In this document: positions 34,990 through 43,050 of the stretch, in pieces
Numbering within the stretch: the first letter of the stretch is position 1
Layout of the letters: each line of letters starts with the position of its first letter
NCBI GenBank assembly: GCA_040752005.1
Contig: JBFMFX010000002.1
Span: 192,975-256,974 of the forward strand
From: RBG-16-66-20 sp040752005
GTDB lineage: Bacteria; Pseudomonadota; Gammaproteobacteria; Burkholderiales; SG8-39
DNA length: 64,000 bases
Direction of reading: 5' to 3'
Position numbers and translations under genes: made by a program
Notes under the pieces: generated by a model
What the model was told of the DNA's origin: nothing
Seen by the model: the letters and a program-made list of their open reading frames with translations, nothing else
Database searches by the model: none

Positions 34990-35781
34990 TCAGTCGCCTT
35001 CGAAGACCGGCTTGCGCCTGGCCGCGAACGCCTCGTAGGCGCGGCGAAAGTCTTTCGTCTGCATGCAGATCGCCTGCGCCTGCGCCTCCATTTCGATCGC
35101 TTCGTCAAGGCCGACGTTCCACTCCTGAAAGAGCATCTTCTTCGTCATCGCATTGGCGAAGGTCGGGCCGGCGGCGAGCGCCTGCGCGGTCTCCAGCGCC
35201 GCCGCAGGCGCCGGCGCGGCGAGCCGGTTGAAGAAGCCCCAGGCGAGCCCTTCTTCGGCCGACATCGTGCGGCCGGTGTAGAGCAGCTCCGCCGCGCGCC
35301 CCTGGCCGATCACGCGCGGCAGCATCGCGCAGGCGCCCATGTCGCAGCCGGCGAGCCCCACGCGGTTGAAAAGGAAGGAAACTTTTGCGTCGGGCGCCCC
35401 GATCCGCAGGTCGGAAAAGAGCGCAATCATGGCGCCGGCGCCGGCGCAGACGCCTTCGACCGCCGCGACCACCGGCTGCGGGCAGGCGAGCATCGCCTTC
35501 ACCAGGTCCCCGGTCATGCGGGTGAAGTCAAGAAGCTGCGGCGCGGTCATCTTCGTGAGCGGCCCAATGATCTCGTGCACGTCGCCGCCGGAGCAGAAGT
35601 TGCCGCCGGCGCCGGTGATCACCACCGCCCTCACCTCCCGCTCGCGCTCGAGCTGCCGGAACAGGTCGCGCAGCTCGGCATAGGACTCGAAGGTGAGCGG
35701 GTTTTTCTTCTCCGGGCGGTTGAGTGTCACGACGCCCACCCTGCCTTCGGTGCGCCACAGGAAGTGCTTGGGCTCGATCAT
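34990..35781 (-). CDS. Enoyl-CoA hydratase/isomerase family protein
   Basis: A 263-residue crotonase-fold enzyme. It opens TEGRVGVVTLNRPEKKNPLTFES, has the oxyanion-hole blocks ITGAGGNFCSGGDVHEI near residue 58 and AVEGVCAGAGAMIALFSDLRIGAPDAKVSFLFNRVGLAGCDMGA near 107-148, and ends EAFAARRKPVFEGD. The catalytic glutamate positions of classical hydratase (SEK/GCE) are replaced by NRVGLAGCDMGA, so the reaction may be ring-opening hydrolysis, hydration or isomerisation rather than simple crotonase hydration. It is the second gene of the operon; its ATG overlaps the MarR stop. Confidence 0.92.
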   Translation of the reverse strand: MIEPKHFLWRTEGRVGVVTLNRPEKKNPLTFESYAELRDLFRQLEREREVRAVVITGAGGNFCSGGDVHEIIGPLTKMTAPQLLDFTRMTGDLVKAMLACPQPVVAAVEGVCAGAGAMIALFSDLRIGAPDAKVSFLFNRVGLAGCDMGACAMLPRVIGQGRAAELLYTGRTMSAEEGLAWGFFNRLAAPAPAAALETAQALAAGPTFANAMTKKMLFQEWNVGLDEAIEMEAQAQAICMQTKDFRRAYEAFAARRKPVFEGD

Positions 35782-36287
35782 CGGGTCCCCTCCGGCGAAT
35801 GCCGTGTCAGCATGTATTGCTTGAGTTTGGCGAGCAGCGCGTACAGCGTCTCGTGCTCGCGGCGTGTGAGCCCCGCAAACAGCTCCACGATCCAGCGCTC
35901 GTGCTCGCGCGCCATCTCGGCGAACGCGCGCGCGCCGGCGGGCGTCAGGCGCACGCGCGCCGCACGCCGGTCGGCGGGCTCGGGCAGCCGCTCGACCAGC
36001 CCCTCCTTCGCGAGCTGGTCCACGATCGCAGTGACGTTGCCCCCGGTGACCATCAGCAGGCGCGAGAGCGCGTTCATCTTGAGCCCTTCCGGGTGGCGCT
36101 CCAGTTGCGCCATCAGGTCGAAGCGCGGCAACGTGGTGCCGAAGCGCTCCCTGAGCCGCGAGCGCACGCGCCGCTCGACGAGCTGGGTACAGGTGAGAAG
36201 ACGCAGCCAGAGCCTGAGCGCGCGGTGGTCGTCGGAGCGCGCGATGGTTTCGCGGTCTGTGCTGGCGGAAGAATCGGCGTCGAGCAT
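35778..36287 (-). CDS. MarR family transcriptional regulator
   Basis: A 169-residue winged-helix regulator. DLMAQLERHPEGLKMNALSRLLMVTGGNVTAIVDQLAKEGLVERLPEPADRRAARVRLTPAG gives the wHTH, with the canonical DRR motif in the wing. It heads the six-gene operon and overlaps the next gene by ATGA. MarR proteins of aromatic-CoA operons generally repress transcription until an aryl-CoA binds. A 24-base dyad lies 18 bases upstream of its ATG (36306-36329), the expected position of an autoregulatory operator. The inducer is inferred, not seen. Confidence 0.92.
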   Translation of the reverse strand: MLDADSSASTDRETIARSDDHRALRLWLRLLTCTQLVERRVRSRLRERFGTTLPRFDLMAQLERHPEGLKMNALSRLLMVTGGNVTAIVDQLAKEGLVERLPEPADRRAARVRLTPAGARAFAEMAREHERWIVELFAGLTRREHETLYALLAKLKQYMLTRHSPEGTR

Positions 36288-36305
36288 CGTCGCGGGGCGG
36301 GCGGA

Positions 36306-36329
36306 ATTTACTTCAAACTTAAAGCAAAT
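36306..36329. promoter_or_regulatory. Dyad operator for the MarR regulator
   Basis: A 24-base imperfect palindrome upstream of marR: the arms follow the consensus ATTTRCTTYAAR and match at 9 of 12 positions on each side of the centre. It is the only such AT-rich inverted repeat in the 163-base divergent gap between marR and the sulfite dehydrogenase gene. Position and symmetry fit a MarR dimer site. Binding is inferred. Confidence 0.6.
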
Positions 36330-36450
36330 CGGCGGTGGCGGTCAAGCGCCTCGCTGCAGCGCGGCATGAAGCCGCCGTATGACCCCATAGCGGCCGCGAT
36401 CTGCGCGCGTGCCCCGCACGCGCATAAAATCGCGCGCGGAGGAGGAGGAC

Positions 36451-37653
36451 ATGGACCACAGCCGACGCAAGTTTCTCGAGGGCGCCGCCGGACTGGGCGC
36501 GATCGCGGTCGCGGGCGAATTGCTCGCACAGGACAAGCCGGAAGCGGCGCCGCCGCCGGGGACGATCCCGAACGAGGTCGTCAAGAAAGGGAAGGTGCCG
36601 GCGATGCAATACCACTCGGAGCGGCCGCTCACCGGCTCGGTGCCGGCACATGAGCACGACTTCGACGTGACGCCGACCGACCGGATGTTCATCCGCAACA
36701 ATCTGCTCACGCCGGACATTGATGCCGCGCGGCACCGGCTCACGGTCAAGGGCCTGGTCGAGCGGGAGCTTTCCTTCTCGGTTGAGGAGCTGAAGAAGGC
36801 GTTTCCGGTGGTCACGATGCAGGGGATGCTCGAATGCGCCGGCTCCGGCCGCTCCGCTTATGTGCCGCGCGCAAGCGGCACGCCATGGCTGCCCACCGGC
36901 GGAATGGGCTGCCCGCGCTGGACCGGGGTGCGGCTCGCGGACGTGCTGCGCGCCGCCGGCCTGAAGGCGAACGCCGCGCATGTGGCGGGGCAAGGCGGGG
37001 ATCCGGGCATGGTGGCGACCGCGCCGCCGGTGATCCGCTCCATCCCGATGGCGAAGGCGATGGAGGAACACACGCTCATCGCCTGGGACATGAACGGCGC
37101 GCCACTGCCGAACATCCACGGCTATCCGCTCAGGCTGGTGGTGCCCGGCTGGGTCGGTTCGGCCTCGACCAAGTGGCTGCATACGCTCACCGTGCTCGAT
37201 GCGCCTTTCAAGGGCACGTACATGACGGGCAGCTACATCATTCCGAAATGGCCGGTCGAGCCGGGCTCTAAGATGCCGCCGGACACGGTGTCCACGGAGG
37301 CCTGGCCGGTGAAATCCATGATCACGTATCCGGCCCCGAACGCGCGCTTCAAGGGCACCTCGCCCATTACCGTGCGCGGCCGGGCATGGGTGGGAGAAGG
37401 CTCGGTTGACCGTGTCGAGATCTCGGTGGACGAAGGCGTCACCTGGCAGCGCGCGCGGCTCGGCCCGCGCGGCGACAAATACGCCTGGCGCACGTTCACC
37501 TTCCACTACCAGCCCGAGCGCTTCGGCTACCTCACGTTCCTTGCCCGCGCGTGGGACGACCGCGGCAACGCGCAGCCGATCACTCCGTACTGGAACCCGC
37601 TCGGGTACTTCTGGAACGGAATACACCGCGTGGGTGTGATCGTTGAAGCCTGA
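36451..37653 (+). CDS. Periplasmic molybdopterin sulfite dehydrogenase (SorA/SoxC-like)
   Basis: A 400-residue sulfite-oxidase-family enzyme. The N-terminus MDHSRRKFLEGAAGLGAIA is a Tat signal (RRKFL). The Mo-coordinating cysteine is C129 in MLECAGSGRS. The dimerisation domain occupies the last about 130 residues (ITVRGRAWVGEGSVDRVEISVDEG...). It would oxidise sulfite to sulfate (SorAB) or act with Sox proteins (SoxC). It starts at ATG 36451 after GGAGGAGGA and overlaps the next gene, a diheme cytochrome, which is the expected electron acceptor. A TAAAAT box ends 20 bases before the ATG. No other sox genes are seen nearby, so stand-alone sulfite detoxification is more likely. Confidence 0.9.
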   Translation: MDHSRRKFLEGAAGLGAIAVAGELLAQDKPEAAPPPGTIPNEVVKKGKVPAMQYHSERPLTGSVPAHEHDFDVTPTDRMFIRNNLLTPDIDAARHRLTVKGLVERELSFSVEELKKAFPVVTMQGMLECAGSGRSAYVPRASGTPWLPTGGMGCPRWTGVRLADVLRAAGLKANAAHVAGQGGDPGMVATAPPVIRSIPMAKAMEEHTLIAWDMNGAPLPNIHGYPLRLVVPGWVGSASTKWLHTLTVLDAPFKGTYMTGSYIIPKWPVEPGSKMPPDTVSTEAWPVKSMITYPAPNARFKGTSPITVRGRAWVGEGSVDRVEISVDEGVTWQRARLGPRGDKYAWRTFTFHYQPERFGYLTFLARAWDDRGNAQPITPYWNPLGYFWNGIHRVGVIVEA

Positions 37654-38233
37654 GACCGCGTTCGTCGCCCTGGCGGCCGCTGCGGCGGCCGCTTTTGTTT
37701 TTGCCGACGCTCTGGCGCAGGATGCCGGCGGCGCGCTCGTCTCTGGCCCCGGCGCCGGACTCACGCAGGCCAAATGCCAGATCTGCCACGAGATCGGGCA
37801 TGTGACGCGCTCGCGCCTTTCGCGCGGCGAATGGGCCGACAACCTGCGCAACATGCGCGAGCGCGGCGCGCCGATCAACGACGAGGAGTTCGAGATCATC
37901 CTCAACTATCTCGCGGCGTACTACAGCCGCGATCCGGCGCCGCCACCGGCGCCCGATACCCTCGCTGCGGGTGCGCGCGGCGACGCCATCGCCGGGCTGC
38001 TGCAGGCGCACGCCTGCAGCGCATGCCATGCGGCCGACCGGCGCGTGGTCGGACCGTCGTTCCGCGAAGTGGCGCAGCGCTACGCAGGCGATCCGGGCGC
38101 CGCCGTGCGCCTGGCTCAGAAGATCCGAAAGGGGGGCCAGGGCGCTTGGGGCTCGGTGCCGATGCCGCCGGCGACCGCAATCTCGGACGCGGATCTGGCG
38201 AAGCTGGTCGAGTGGGTGCTGGCGCAGAAATAG
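37643..38233 (+). CDS. Diheme c-type cytochrome, electron acceptor of the sulfite dehydrogenase
   Basis: A 196-residue exported protein with two heme sites: CQICH at 45-49 and CSACH at 125-129. A cleavable signal peptide (AAAAAAAFVFADALAQ) precedes them. The first domain resembles SorB, and the second is a class I cytochrome c with a distal methionine candidate in GSVPMPPATAISDADL. It starts at TTG 37643, 11 bases inside the sulfite dehydrogenase gene, so the pair is coupled. SorB partners normally carry one heme, so this larger form may relay electrons towards a terminal oxidase on its own. Confidence 0.87.
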   Translation: MKPETAFVALAAAAAAAFVFADALAQDAGGALVSGPGAGLTQAKCQICHEIGHVTRSRLSRGEWADNLRNMRERGAPINDEEFEIILNYLAAYYSRDPAPPPAPDTLAAGARGDAIAGLLQAHACSACHAADRRVVGPSFREVAQRYAGDPGAAVRLAQKIRKGGQGAWGSVPMPPATAISDADLAKLVEWVLAQK

Positions 38234-38293
38234 GGCCCGATGCAGCAGGCCGCTGGCCGCTGCGGCCGCGCTCTGAGACAATCCGCGGTGGAT

Positions 38294-39418
38294 ATGAAGC
38301 GTGCCACGCTCGTCCTCGTGCTGCTGCTCGCCCTCGCCGAGGCGGCCTATGCGTTCCGCACGCCCTCGGTGCGCACCCGGAACCGGATCCCGGACGAACC
38401 GCCGGCGACCGTACGCATGCCGGAGGATGCGGAACCCGATCCGCGCAAGCCCCACATCACGGTCGAGGGACAGCCGGCGCCCGCGGTCACGGTTTCGCCA
38501 CCGGCGAAGGCCGAAGCGCCAGTCGCCGCGCCCAAGCCGGAGCCTGAAACGCCGAAGCCTGCTCCGGTCGCCGCTCCGAAGCCGGAGCCCGAGAAGGCGC
38601 AGCCGGCTCCGGTTGCAGCATCGAAGCCACAGCCGGTCGCCGAGCCGAAGCCTGAACCTCAGGCACCGCCGCCCGTCACCCTCTCCAAGCCTGCACCCGG
38701 GGCGGTGGATCCGGCCGCGCAGAGCGCGCCAGCGGCAGCTCCGGAAAAACCCGCGGTCGCCATAGTGCCGATCGCGCCACCGCCGACGCCAGTGATCGCG
38801 ACGCCCCTGCCCGCGCCGGCTGCAGCGAGGTCCGAGCCCGTCGCGTCGCCAAAGCCCGCCCCTGTCGCTGCGCCGAAACCGGAGCCGACTCCGGTCGCGC
38901 CGAGCGTTCCGGCTTCCGCCCCAAGCGCCACCGAGAAGCCTTCGACCGCATCAGCCCCGATGGCAAAACCGCCGGCAGCGGAAGAAGAGCGAAAGTCGCA
39001 ACCGATCGTCGCACTGCCGAAACCGGGTGGCGGAGCGTCGAAACCGGCTGCGGTCGTCGCTGCCGCTGCGCCGAGTCTGCCGCCCGGAGTGCCCGGCGCC
39101 GCCGGCAAGCCCGACCCGCGGCTAATCGAGGCGATCTTCGCGTGCCTTTCGCCCGGCCTGCCGAACGAGTGGAAAAAGGCCTGGATCGTGCTGTCGGAAG
39201 CGGGCCCCGGTCGCGGACTGGACGCGAAATTCTTCTACTCCGACAAGCCCGGCGACGAGCGCGGAGAGCCGCTGGTGCCGTGCAACGCGCGCGAGGTGGC
39301 CGACCGGGTGCTGGGGCTGAACGAGCTGCTGCCGCCGGACAAGCGCCACTGGCGCGAGGCGCGGCTGCTGATCACCAGAGACGGCGCCTACGATCTGAAG
39401 TACGACTATCCGAAGTAG
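38294..39418 (+). CDS. Exported Pro/Ala/Lys-rich protein with conserved C-terminal domain
   Basis: A 374-residue protein with a signal peptide (KRATLVLVLLLALAEAAYA). Residues about 60-260 are low-complexity: alternating PKPEP/APAPV/AAPKPE runs, TonB-stalk-like, with no hydrophobic helices, suggesting an extended linker that spans the periplasm or cell wall. A C-terminal domain of about 100 residues follows (PDPRLIEAIFACLSPGLPNEWKKAW... ending DGAYDLKYDYPK). I do not recognise it with confidence; its ending faintly resembles YezG-like immunity folds. It is the last plus-strand gene before a convergent dehydratase. The starting ATG follows a GACAAT -10-like box by 11 bases. Confidence 0.7.
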   Translation: MKRATLVLVLLLALAEAAYAFRTPSVRTRNRIPDEPPATVRMPEDAEPDPRKPHITVEGQPAPAVTVSPPAKAEAPVAAPKPEPETPKPAPVAAPKPEPEKAQPAPVAASKPQPVAEPKPEPQAPPPVTLSKPAPGAVDPAAQSAPAAAPEKPAVAIVPIAPPPTPVIATPLPAPAAARSEPVASPKPAPVAAPKPEPTPVAPSVPASAPSATEKPSTASAPMAKPPAAEEERKSQPIVALPKPGGGASKPAAVVAAAAPSLPPGVPGAAGKPDPRLIEAIFACLSPGLPNEWKKAWIVLSEAGPGRGLDAKFFYSDKPGDERGEPLVPCNAREVADRVLGLNELLPPDKRHWREARLLITRDGAYDLKYDYPK

Positions 39419-39456
39419 GGCCGCGGGCGGCGCGCGGCGCCGGTCCCGCAAGCGCG

Positions 39457-41160
39457 CTACGCGCGGCGCAGGAAGTCGAAGTCGCAGCCGTGCTCGGCCT
39501 GGAGCACGTGGTCCATGTACAGCTTCGCGTACCCACGCGCAGGCGGCGCGACCGGCGGCCGCCATGCGCTTCTTCGCCGGGCGAGCTCTTCCTCGCCGAC
39601 CAGCAGGTCGATGCGGCGCTCCCGCACCGATAGCCGGATGCGGTCGCCGTTTCTCACCAGCGCGAGCGGCCCCCCGACCGCCGCCTCGGGCGACACGTGC
39701 AGCACGATCGTGCCGTAGGCGGTGCCGCTCATGCGCGCATCCGAGATTCGCACCATATCCTTCACGCCCGCACGCGCGAGCTTCTGCGGAATCGGAAGAT
39801 AGCCCGCCTCCGGCATCGCGTAGCCGGACTTCGGGCCGGCGTTTTGCAGCACGAGGAAATCCTCCGGCGTGACCTCCAGCGCCGGATCGTCCACGCGCGC
39901 GGCAAGATCGTCGAGCGAGGAAAACACCACCGCGCGCCCCTCGCGTTCGAAGAGCCGGGAATCGGCCGCCGAGCGCTTGAGGATCGCGCCGTTGGGTGCG
40001 AGCGTGCCGAAGAGCGCGACCAGACCCCCTTCGCGCGCAAGCGGCTCGGCGAGCGGACGCACGATCGCGCGATCCACCCACGCGCCTTCCTCGCGCGCGA
40101 GGCGCTCGCCGAGCGTCTCGCCCGCGACCGTCGGGCAGTCGAGGTGAAGGAGCGGTTTCAGCTCCCTCAGCACGGCGCCGATCCCGCCGGCGGCGTAGAG
40201 GTCCGACATGTAGTGCTGGCCGGTGGGTTTGAGATCCACCAGCACCGGCGTCGAATCCGAAAGCTCGTTCAGACGCCGCAGATCGAGCGCCACGCCCACG
40301 CGCCCGGCGATCGCGGCAAGGTGCACGATCGCGTTGGTCGAGCCGCCGATCGCGAGCAGCACCCGCAGCGCGTTCTCGAGCGACTTCTCGGTGATGATCC
40401 GCGAGGGCCGCAGCGGCTTCGCGGCAAGTTCCACCGCGCGCCGGCCGCTCGCCTCGGCCGCGCGCAGCCGGTCGGCGTGCACCGCCGGAATCGCCGCGGT
40501 GCCCGGAAGCGCCATGCCGAGCGCCTCGGCGATCGCCGCCATAGTCGAGGCCGTTCCCATCACCGCGCAGGTACCGGCGGTGGTGGCGAGATTGCCCTCG
40601 ACGCGCTCGATTCCCGCGGCGTCCACGCCACCGGCGCGGTACAGAGCCCAGAACCGCCGGCAGTCGGTGCAGGCACCGAGCCGCTCGCCTTCGAACGAGG
40701 TCGGCGTCATCGGCCCGGCGAGGAGCTGCACCGCCGGCCGGTCGGCGCTCGCCGCGCCCATCAACTGCGCCGGCACCGTCTTGTCGCATCCGCCCACGAG
40801 CACCACCGCGTCCATCGGCTGCGCGCGGACCATCTCCTCGACATCCATCGCCATCAGGTTGCGGAACATCATCGAGGTGGGGCTCAGGAACACCTCGCCG
40901 AGCGAGACGGTGGGAAACTCCAGCGGCAGGCCGCCGGCGGCGAGCACGCCGCGTTTGACCGCCTCGATGAGCTCCGGGAAATGCCGGTGGCAGTTGTTGA
41001 AGCCGCTTCTCGAATCGGCGATGCCGACGATCGGACGCGAGAGCAGCGCGCTCGAATAGCCCATGCTTTTGGCGAAAGAGCGGCGCAGGTAGAGCGAAAA
41101 CCCCGCGTCGCCGTAGTGGGTGAGGCCGCGCGCAAGGCCCTGGGGCTTCTCCGCCGACAT
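39457..41160 (-). CDS. IlvD/Edd family dehydratase
   Basis: A 567-residue iron-sulfur dehydratase of the dihydroxy-acid / phosphogluconate group. It has GIADSRSGFNNCHRHF near residue 48, VVLVGGCDKTVPAQLMGAASADRPAV near 120, the cluster segment NLATTAGTCAVMGTASTMAA near 190 and a C-terminal RISDARMSGTAYGTIVLHVSPEAAVGGPLALV. The pattern ...RISDARMSGTAYGT matches the sugar-acid dehydratases (arabonate/xylonate-type) better than biosynthetic IlvD, so a sugar acid or other dihydroxy acid substrate is likely. It is divergent from the aryl-CoA synthetase with a 46-base gap. No operon partner. Confidence 0.88.
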   Translation of the reverse strand: MSAEKPQGLARGLTHYGDAGFSLYLRRSFAKSMGYSSALLSRPIVGIADSRSGFNNCHRHFPELIEAVKRGVLAAGGLPLEFPTVSLGEVFLSPTSMMFRNLMAMDVEEMVRAQPMDAVVLVGGCDKTVPAQLMGAASADRPAVQLLAGPMTPTSFEGERLGACTDCRRFWALYRAGGVDAAGIERVEGNLATTAGTCAVMGTASTMAAIAEALGMALPGTAAIPAVHADRLRAAEASGRRAVELAAKPLRPSRIITEKSLENALRVLLAIGGSTNAIVHLAAIAGRVGVALDLRRLNELSDSTPVLVDLKPTGQHYMSDLYAAGGIGAVLRELKPLLHLDCPTVAGETLGERLAREEGAWVDRAIVRPLAEPLAREGGLVALFGTLAPNGAILKRSAADSRLFEREGRAVVFSSLDDLAARVDDPALEVTPEDFLVLQNAGPKSGYAMPEAGYLPIPQKLARAGVKDMVRISDARMSGTAYGTIVLHVSPEAAVGGPLALVRNGDRIRLSVRERRIDLLVGEEELARRRSAWRPPVAPPARGYAKLYMDHVLQAEHGCDFDFLRRA

Positions 41161-41206
41161 ATGCGGTGATTCTAGCCCGGTACAATTGCGCGAGGAGGTC
41201 TTTCCC

Positions 41207-43000
41207 ATGCGTCTGCATTCGAGGCTGGCGCTGGCACCGGCTGAAGTCGCCGTTGAGCGCCGCGCCGACGGCTCGATCGTCCTGCGCTCGCCGCAGAAGC
41301 TGCGGCCCTTCGCCCGCGCCGTCGGTGACTGGCTGATCGACTGGCGCCGGCGCGCGCCCGAGCGCGTGTTTCTTGCCGAGCGCAGAAACGAAGGCTGGCG
41401 GCGCGTCACCTACGCCGAGGCGCTCGCCGCGGTGCGGCGCATCGGCCAGGCGCTGCTCGACATGGGGCTGGACGCCTCGCGGCCGGTGGCGATCCTCTCG
41501 GACAACGGCGTCGATCATGCGCTCATGGCGCTCGGGGCGATGCACGCCGGGATCCCGGCCGCGCCGATCTCGCCCGCCTATTCGCTGATGTCGAAGGACT
41601 TCGGCAAGCTGCGGGCGATCTTCGAGCTGCTCAGGCCGGGGCTGGTGTACGCGGCCGACGGCGAGCGCTTCGCGCCGGCGCTGCGCGCGGTCCCACGCGG
41701 CGACGCGAAGCTGGTGTTCAGCGCAAACCCGCCTCCCGATCTGGCATCGCTGCCCTTCGCCGCGCTTCTGGAAACCAACCCGGGCGCGACGCTGGAGCTG
41801 GCGTTTTCGCGCATCCGGCCGGACACGGTCGCGAAGATCCTCTTCACCTCCGGCTCGACCGGAGTGCCGAAGGGCGTGATCAACACCCACCGCATGCTGT
41901 GCGCCAACCAGCAGATGCTCGCGCAGGGCTGGCCGTTCGTCGAGGAGCGCGCGCCGGTGCTGGTGGACTGGCTGCCGTGGAGCCACACGTTCGGCGGCAA
42001 CCACAATTTCAACCTCGTGCTGAGAAACGGCGGCACGCTCTACGTGGACGGCGGAAAGCCGATGCCCGGGCTCATCGAGACCACGGTGCGCAACCTGCGC
42101 GAGGTATCGCCGACCATGTATTTCAACGTGCCGCGCGGGTTCGACCTGCTGCTGCCGCATCTGGAGTCCGACGCCGGGCTGCGGCGCAACTTCTTCCGTG
42201 ACCTCGACCTGGTCTTCTACGCCGGCGCGGCGCTGCCGCAGAACCTCTGGGAACGGCTGGAGGCGCTCGCGCTCGCGGAACGGAACGGCGAACTCGCCAT
42301 GCTGTCGGCCTGGGGCTCGACCGAAACCGCGCCCCTTGCCACGCAGGTGCACTTCCCGATCGAGCGCGCGGGCGTGATCGGGCTGCCGGTGGCGGGCTGC
42401 GAGATCAAGCTCGTTCCGGCAGGCGGCAAGTTCGAGGCGCGGGTGCGCGGGCCAAACGTCACGCCGGGCTACTTCGGACGCGAGGACCTGACGCGCGCCG
42501 CCTTCGACGAGGAGGGCTTCTACCGGATCGGCGATGCCCTGCGCTTCGCCGACCCGCAGGCGCCCGAAAAGGGGCTCGCCTTCGACGGCCGGGTCGCCGA
42601 GGACTTCAAGCTCGCCACCGGCACCTGGGTGCATACCGGCGCGGTGCGCGTCAAGCTCATCGCCGCGGCCAACCCGGTGATCCAGGACGCGGTGATCACC
42701 GGGCACGACCGCAACGAGGTGGGCGCGCTCGTCTTCCTCAGCCCGGCGGCGAAGGATCTGGCGCCGGAGGCGATCCGGGAAAAGCTCACAGCGGCGCTCG
42801 CGGCGCTCGCCGCCGAGGGCGGAAGCTCCACCCACCCGGTGCGGCTCCTCGTGATGGACGAGCCGCCGTCGATCGACGCCAACGAGATCACCGACAAGGG
42901 CTACATCAACCAACGCGCGGTGCTCGAGCGCCGCGCCGCTCTCGTCGAGCGGCTGCACAGCGAGCCGGTTCCGCCCGAAGTGATCGTCGCGGCGCGTTGA
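41207..43000 (+). CDS. Feruloyl-CoA synthetase-like AMP-forming ligase
   Basis: A 597-residue acyl-adenylate synthetase. It has LFTSGSTGVPKGVINTHRM (P-loop) near residue 220, SAWGSTETAPLATQVHF near 370, YRIGDALRFADPQAPEKGLAFDGRVAEDFKLATGTWV near 445 and GYINQRAVLERRAALVERLH at the C-terminus. This ending and the long GRVAEDFKL segment are characteristic of the feruloyl-CoA synthetase subfamily that activates hydroxycinnamates. GAGGAGG lies eight bases upstream of the ATG at 41207. It sits at the head of the plus-strand block with a TRAP importer, suggesting that the imported acid is then converted to its CoA ester. Confidence 0.87.
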   Translation: MRLHSRLALAPAEVAVERRADGSIVLRSPQKLRPFARAVGDWLIDWRRRAPERVFLAERRNEGWRRVTYAEALAAVRRIGQALLDMGLDASRPVAILSDNGVDHALMALGAMHAGIPAAPISPAYSLMSKDFGKLRAIFELLRPGLVYAADGERFAPALRAVPRGDAKLVFSANPPPDLASLPFAALLETNPGATLELAFSRIRPDTVAKILFTSGSTGVPKGVINTHRMLCANQQMLAQGWPFVEERAPVLVDWLPWSHTFGGNHNFNLVLRNGGTLYVDGGKPMPGLIETTVRNLREVSPTMYFNVPRGFDLLLPHLESDAGLRRNFFRDLDLVFYAGAALPQNLWERLEALALAERNGELAMLSAWGSTETAPLATQVHFPIERAGVIGLPVAGCEIKLVPAGGKFEARVRGPNVTPGYFGREDLTRAAFDEEGFYRIGDALRFADPQAPEKGLAFDGRVAEDFKLATGTWVHTGAVRVKLIAAANPVIQDAVITGHDRNEVGALVFLSPAAKDLAPEAIREKLTAALAALAAEGGSSTHPVRLLVMDEPPSIDANEITDKGYINQRAVLERRAALVERLHSEPVPPEVIVAAR

Positions 43001-43050
43001 CAAGCGCTGTCGCCGCCCCCTACTCTCGCGCATCTTTCAGGAGGAAACCC

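Noticed and set aside
41181..41186. TACAAT box before the feruloyl-CoA-synthetase-like gene
   Set aside because: The transcription start would fall inside the GAGGAGG Shine-Dalgarno, so the box is not convincing as a separate promoter feature.
39122..43033. Very long minus-strand open frame opposite the dehydratase and aryl-CoA synthetase
   Set aside because: The 1303-codon frame is low-complexity and antisense to two well-supported genes.
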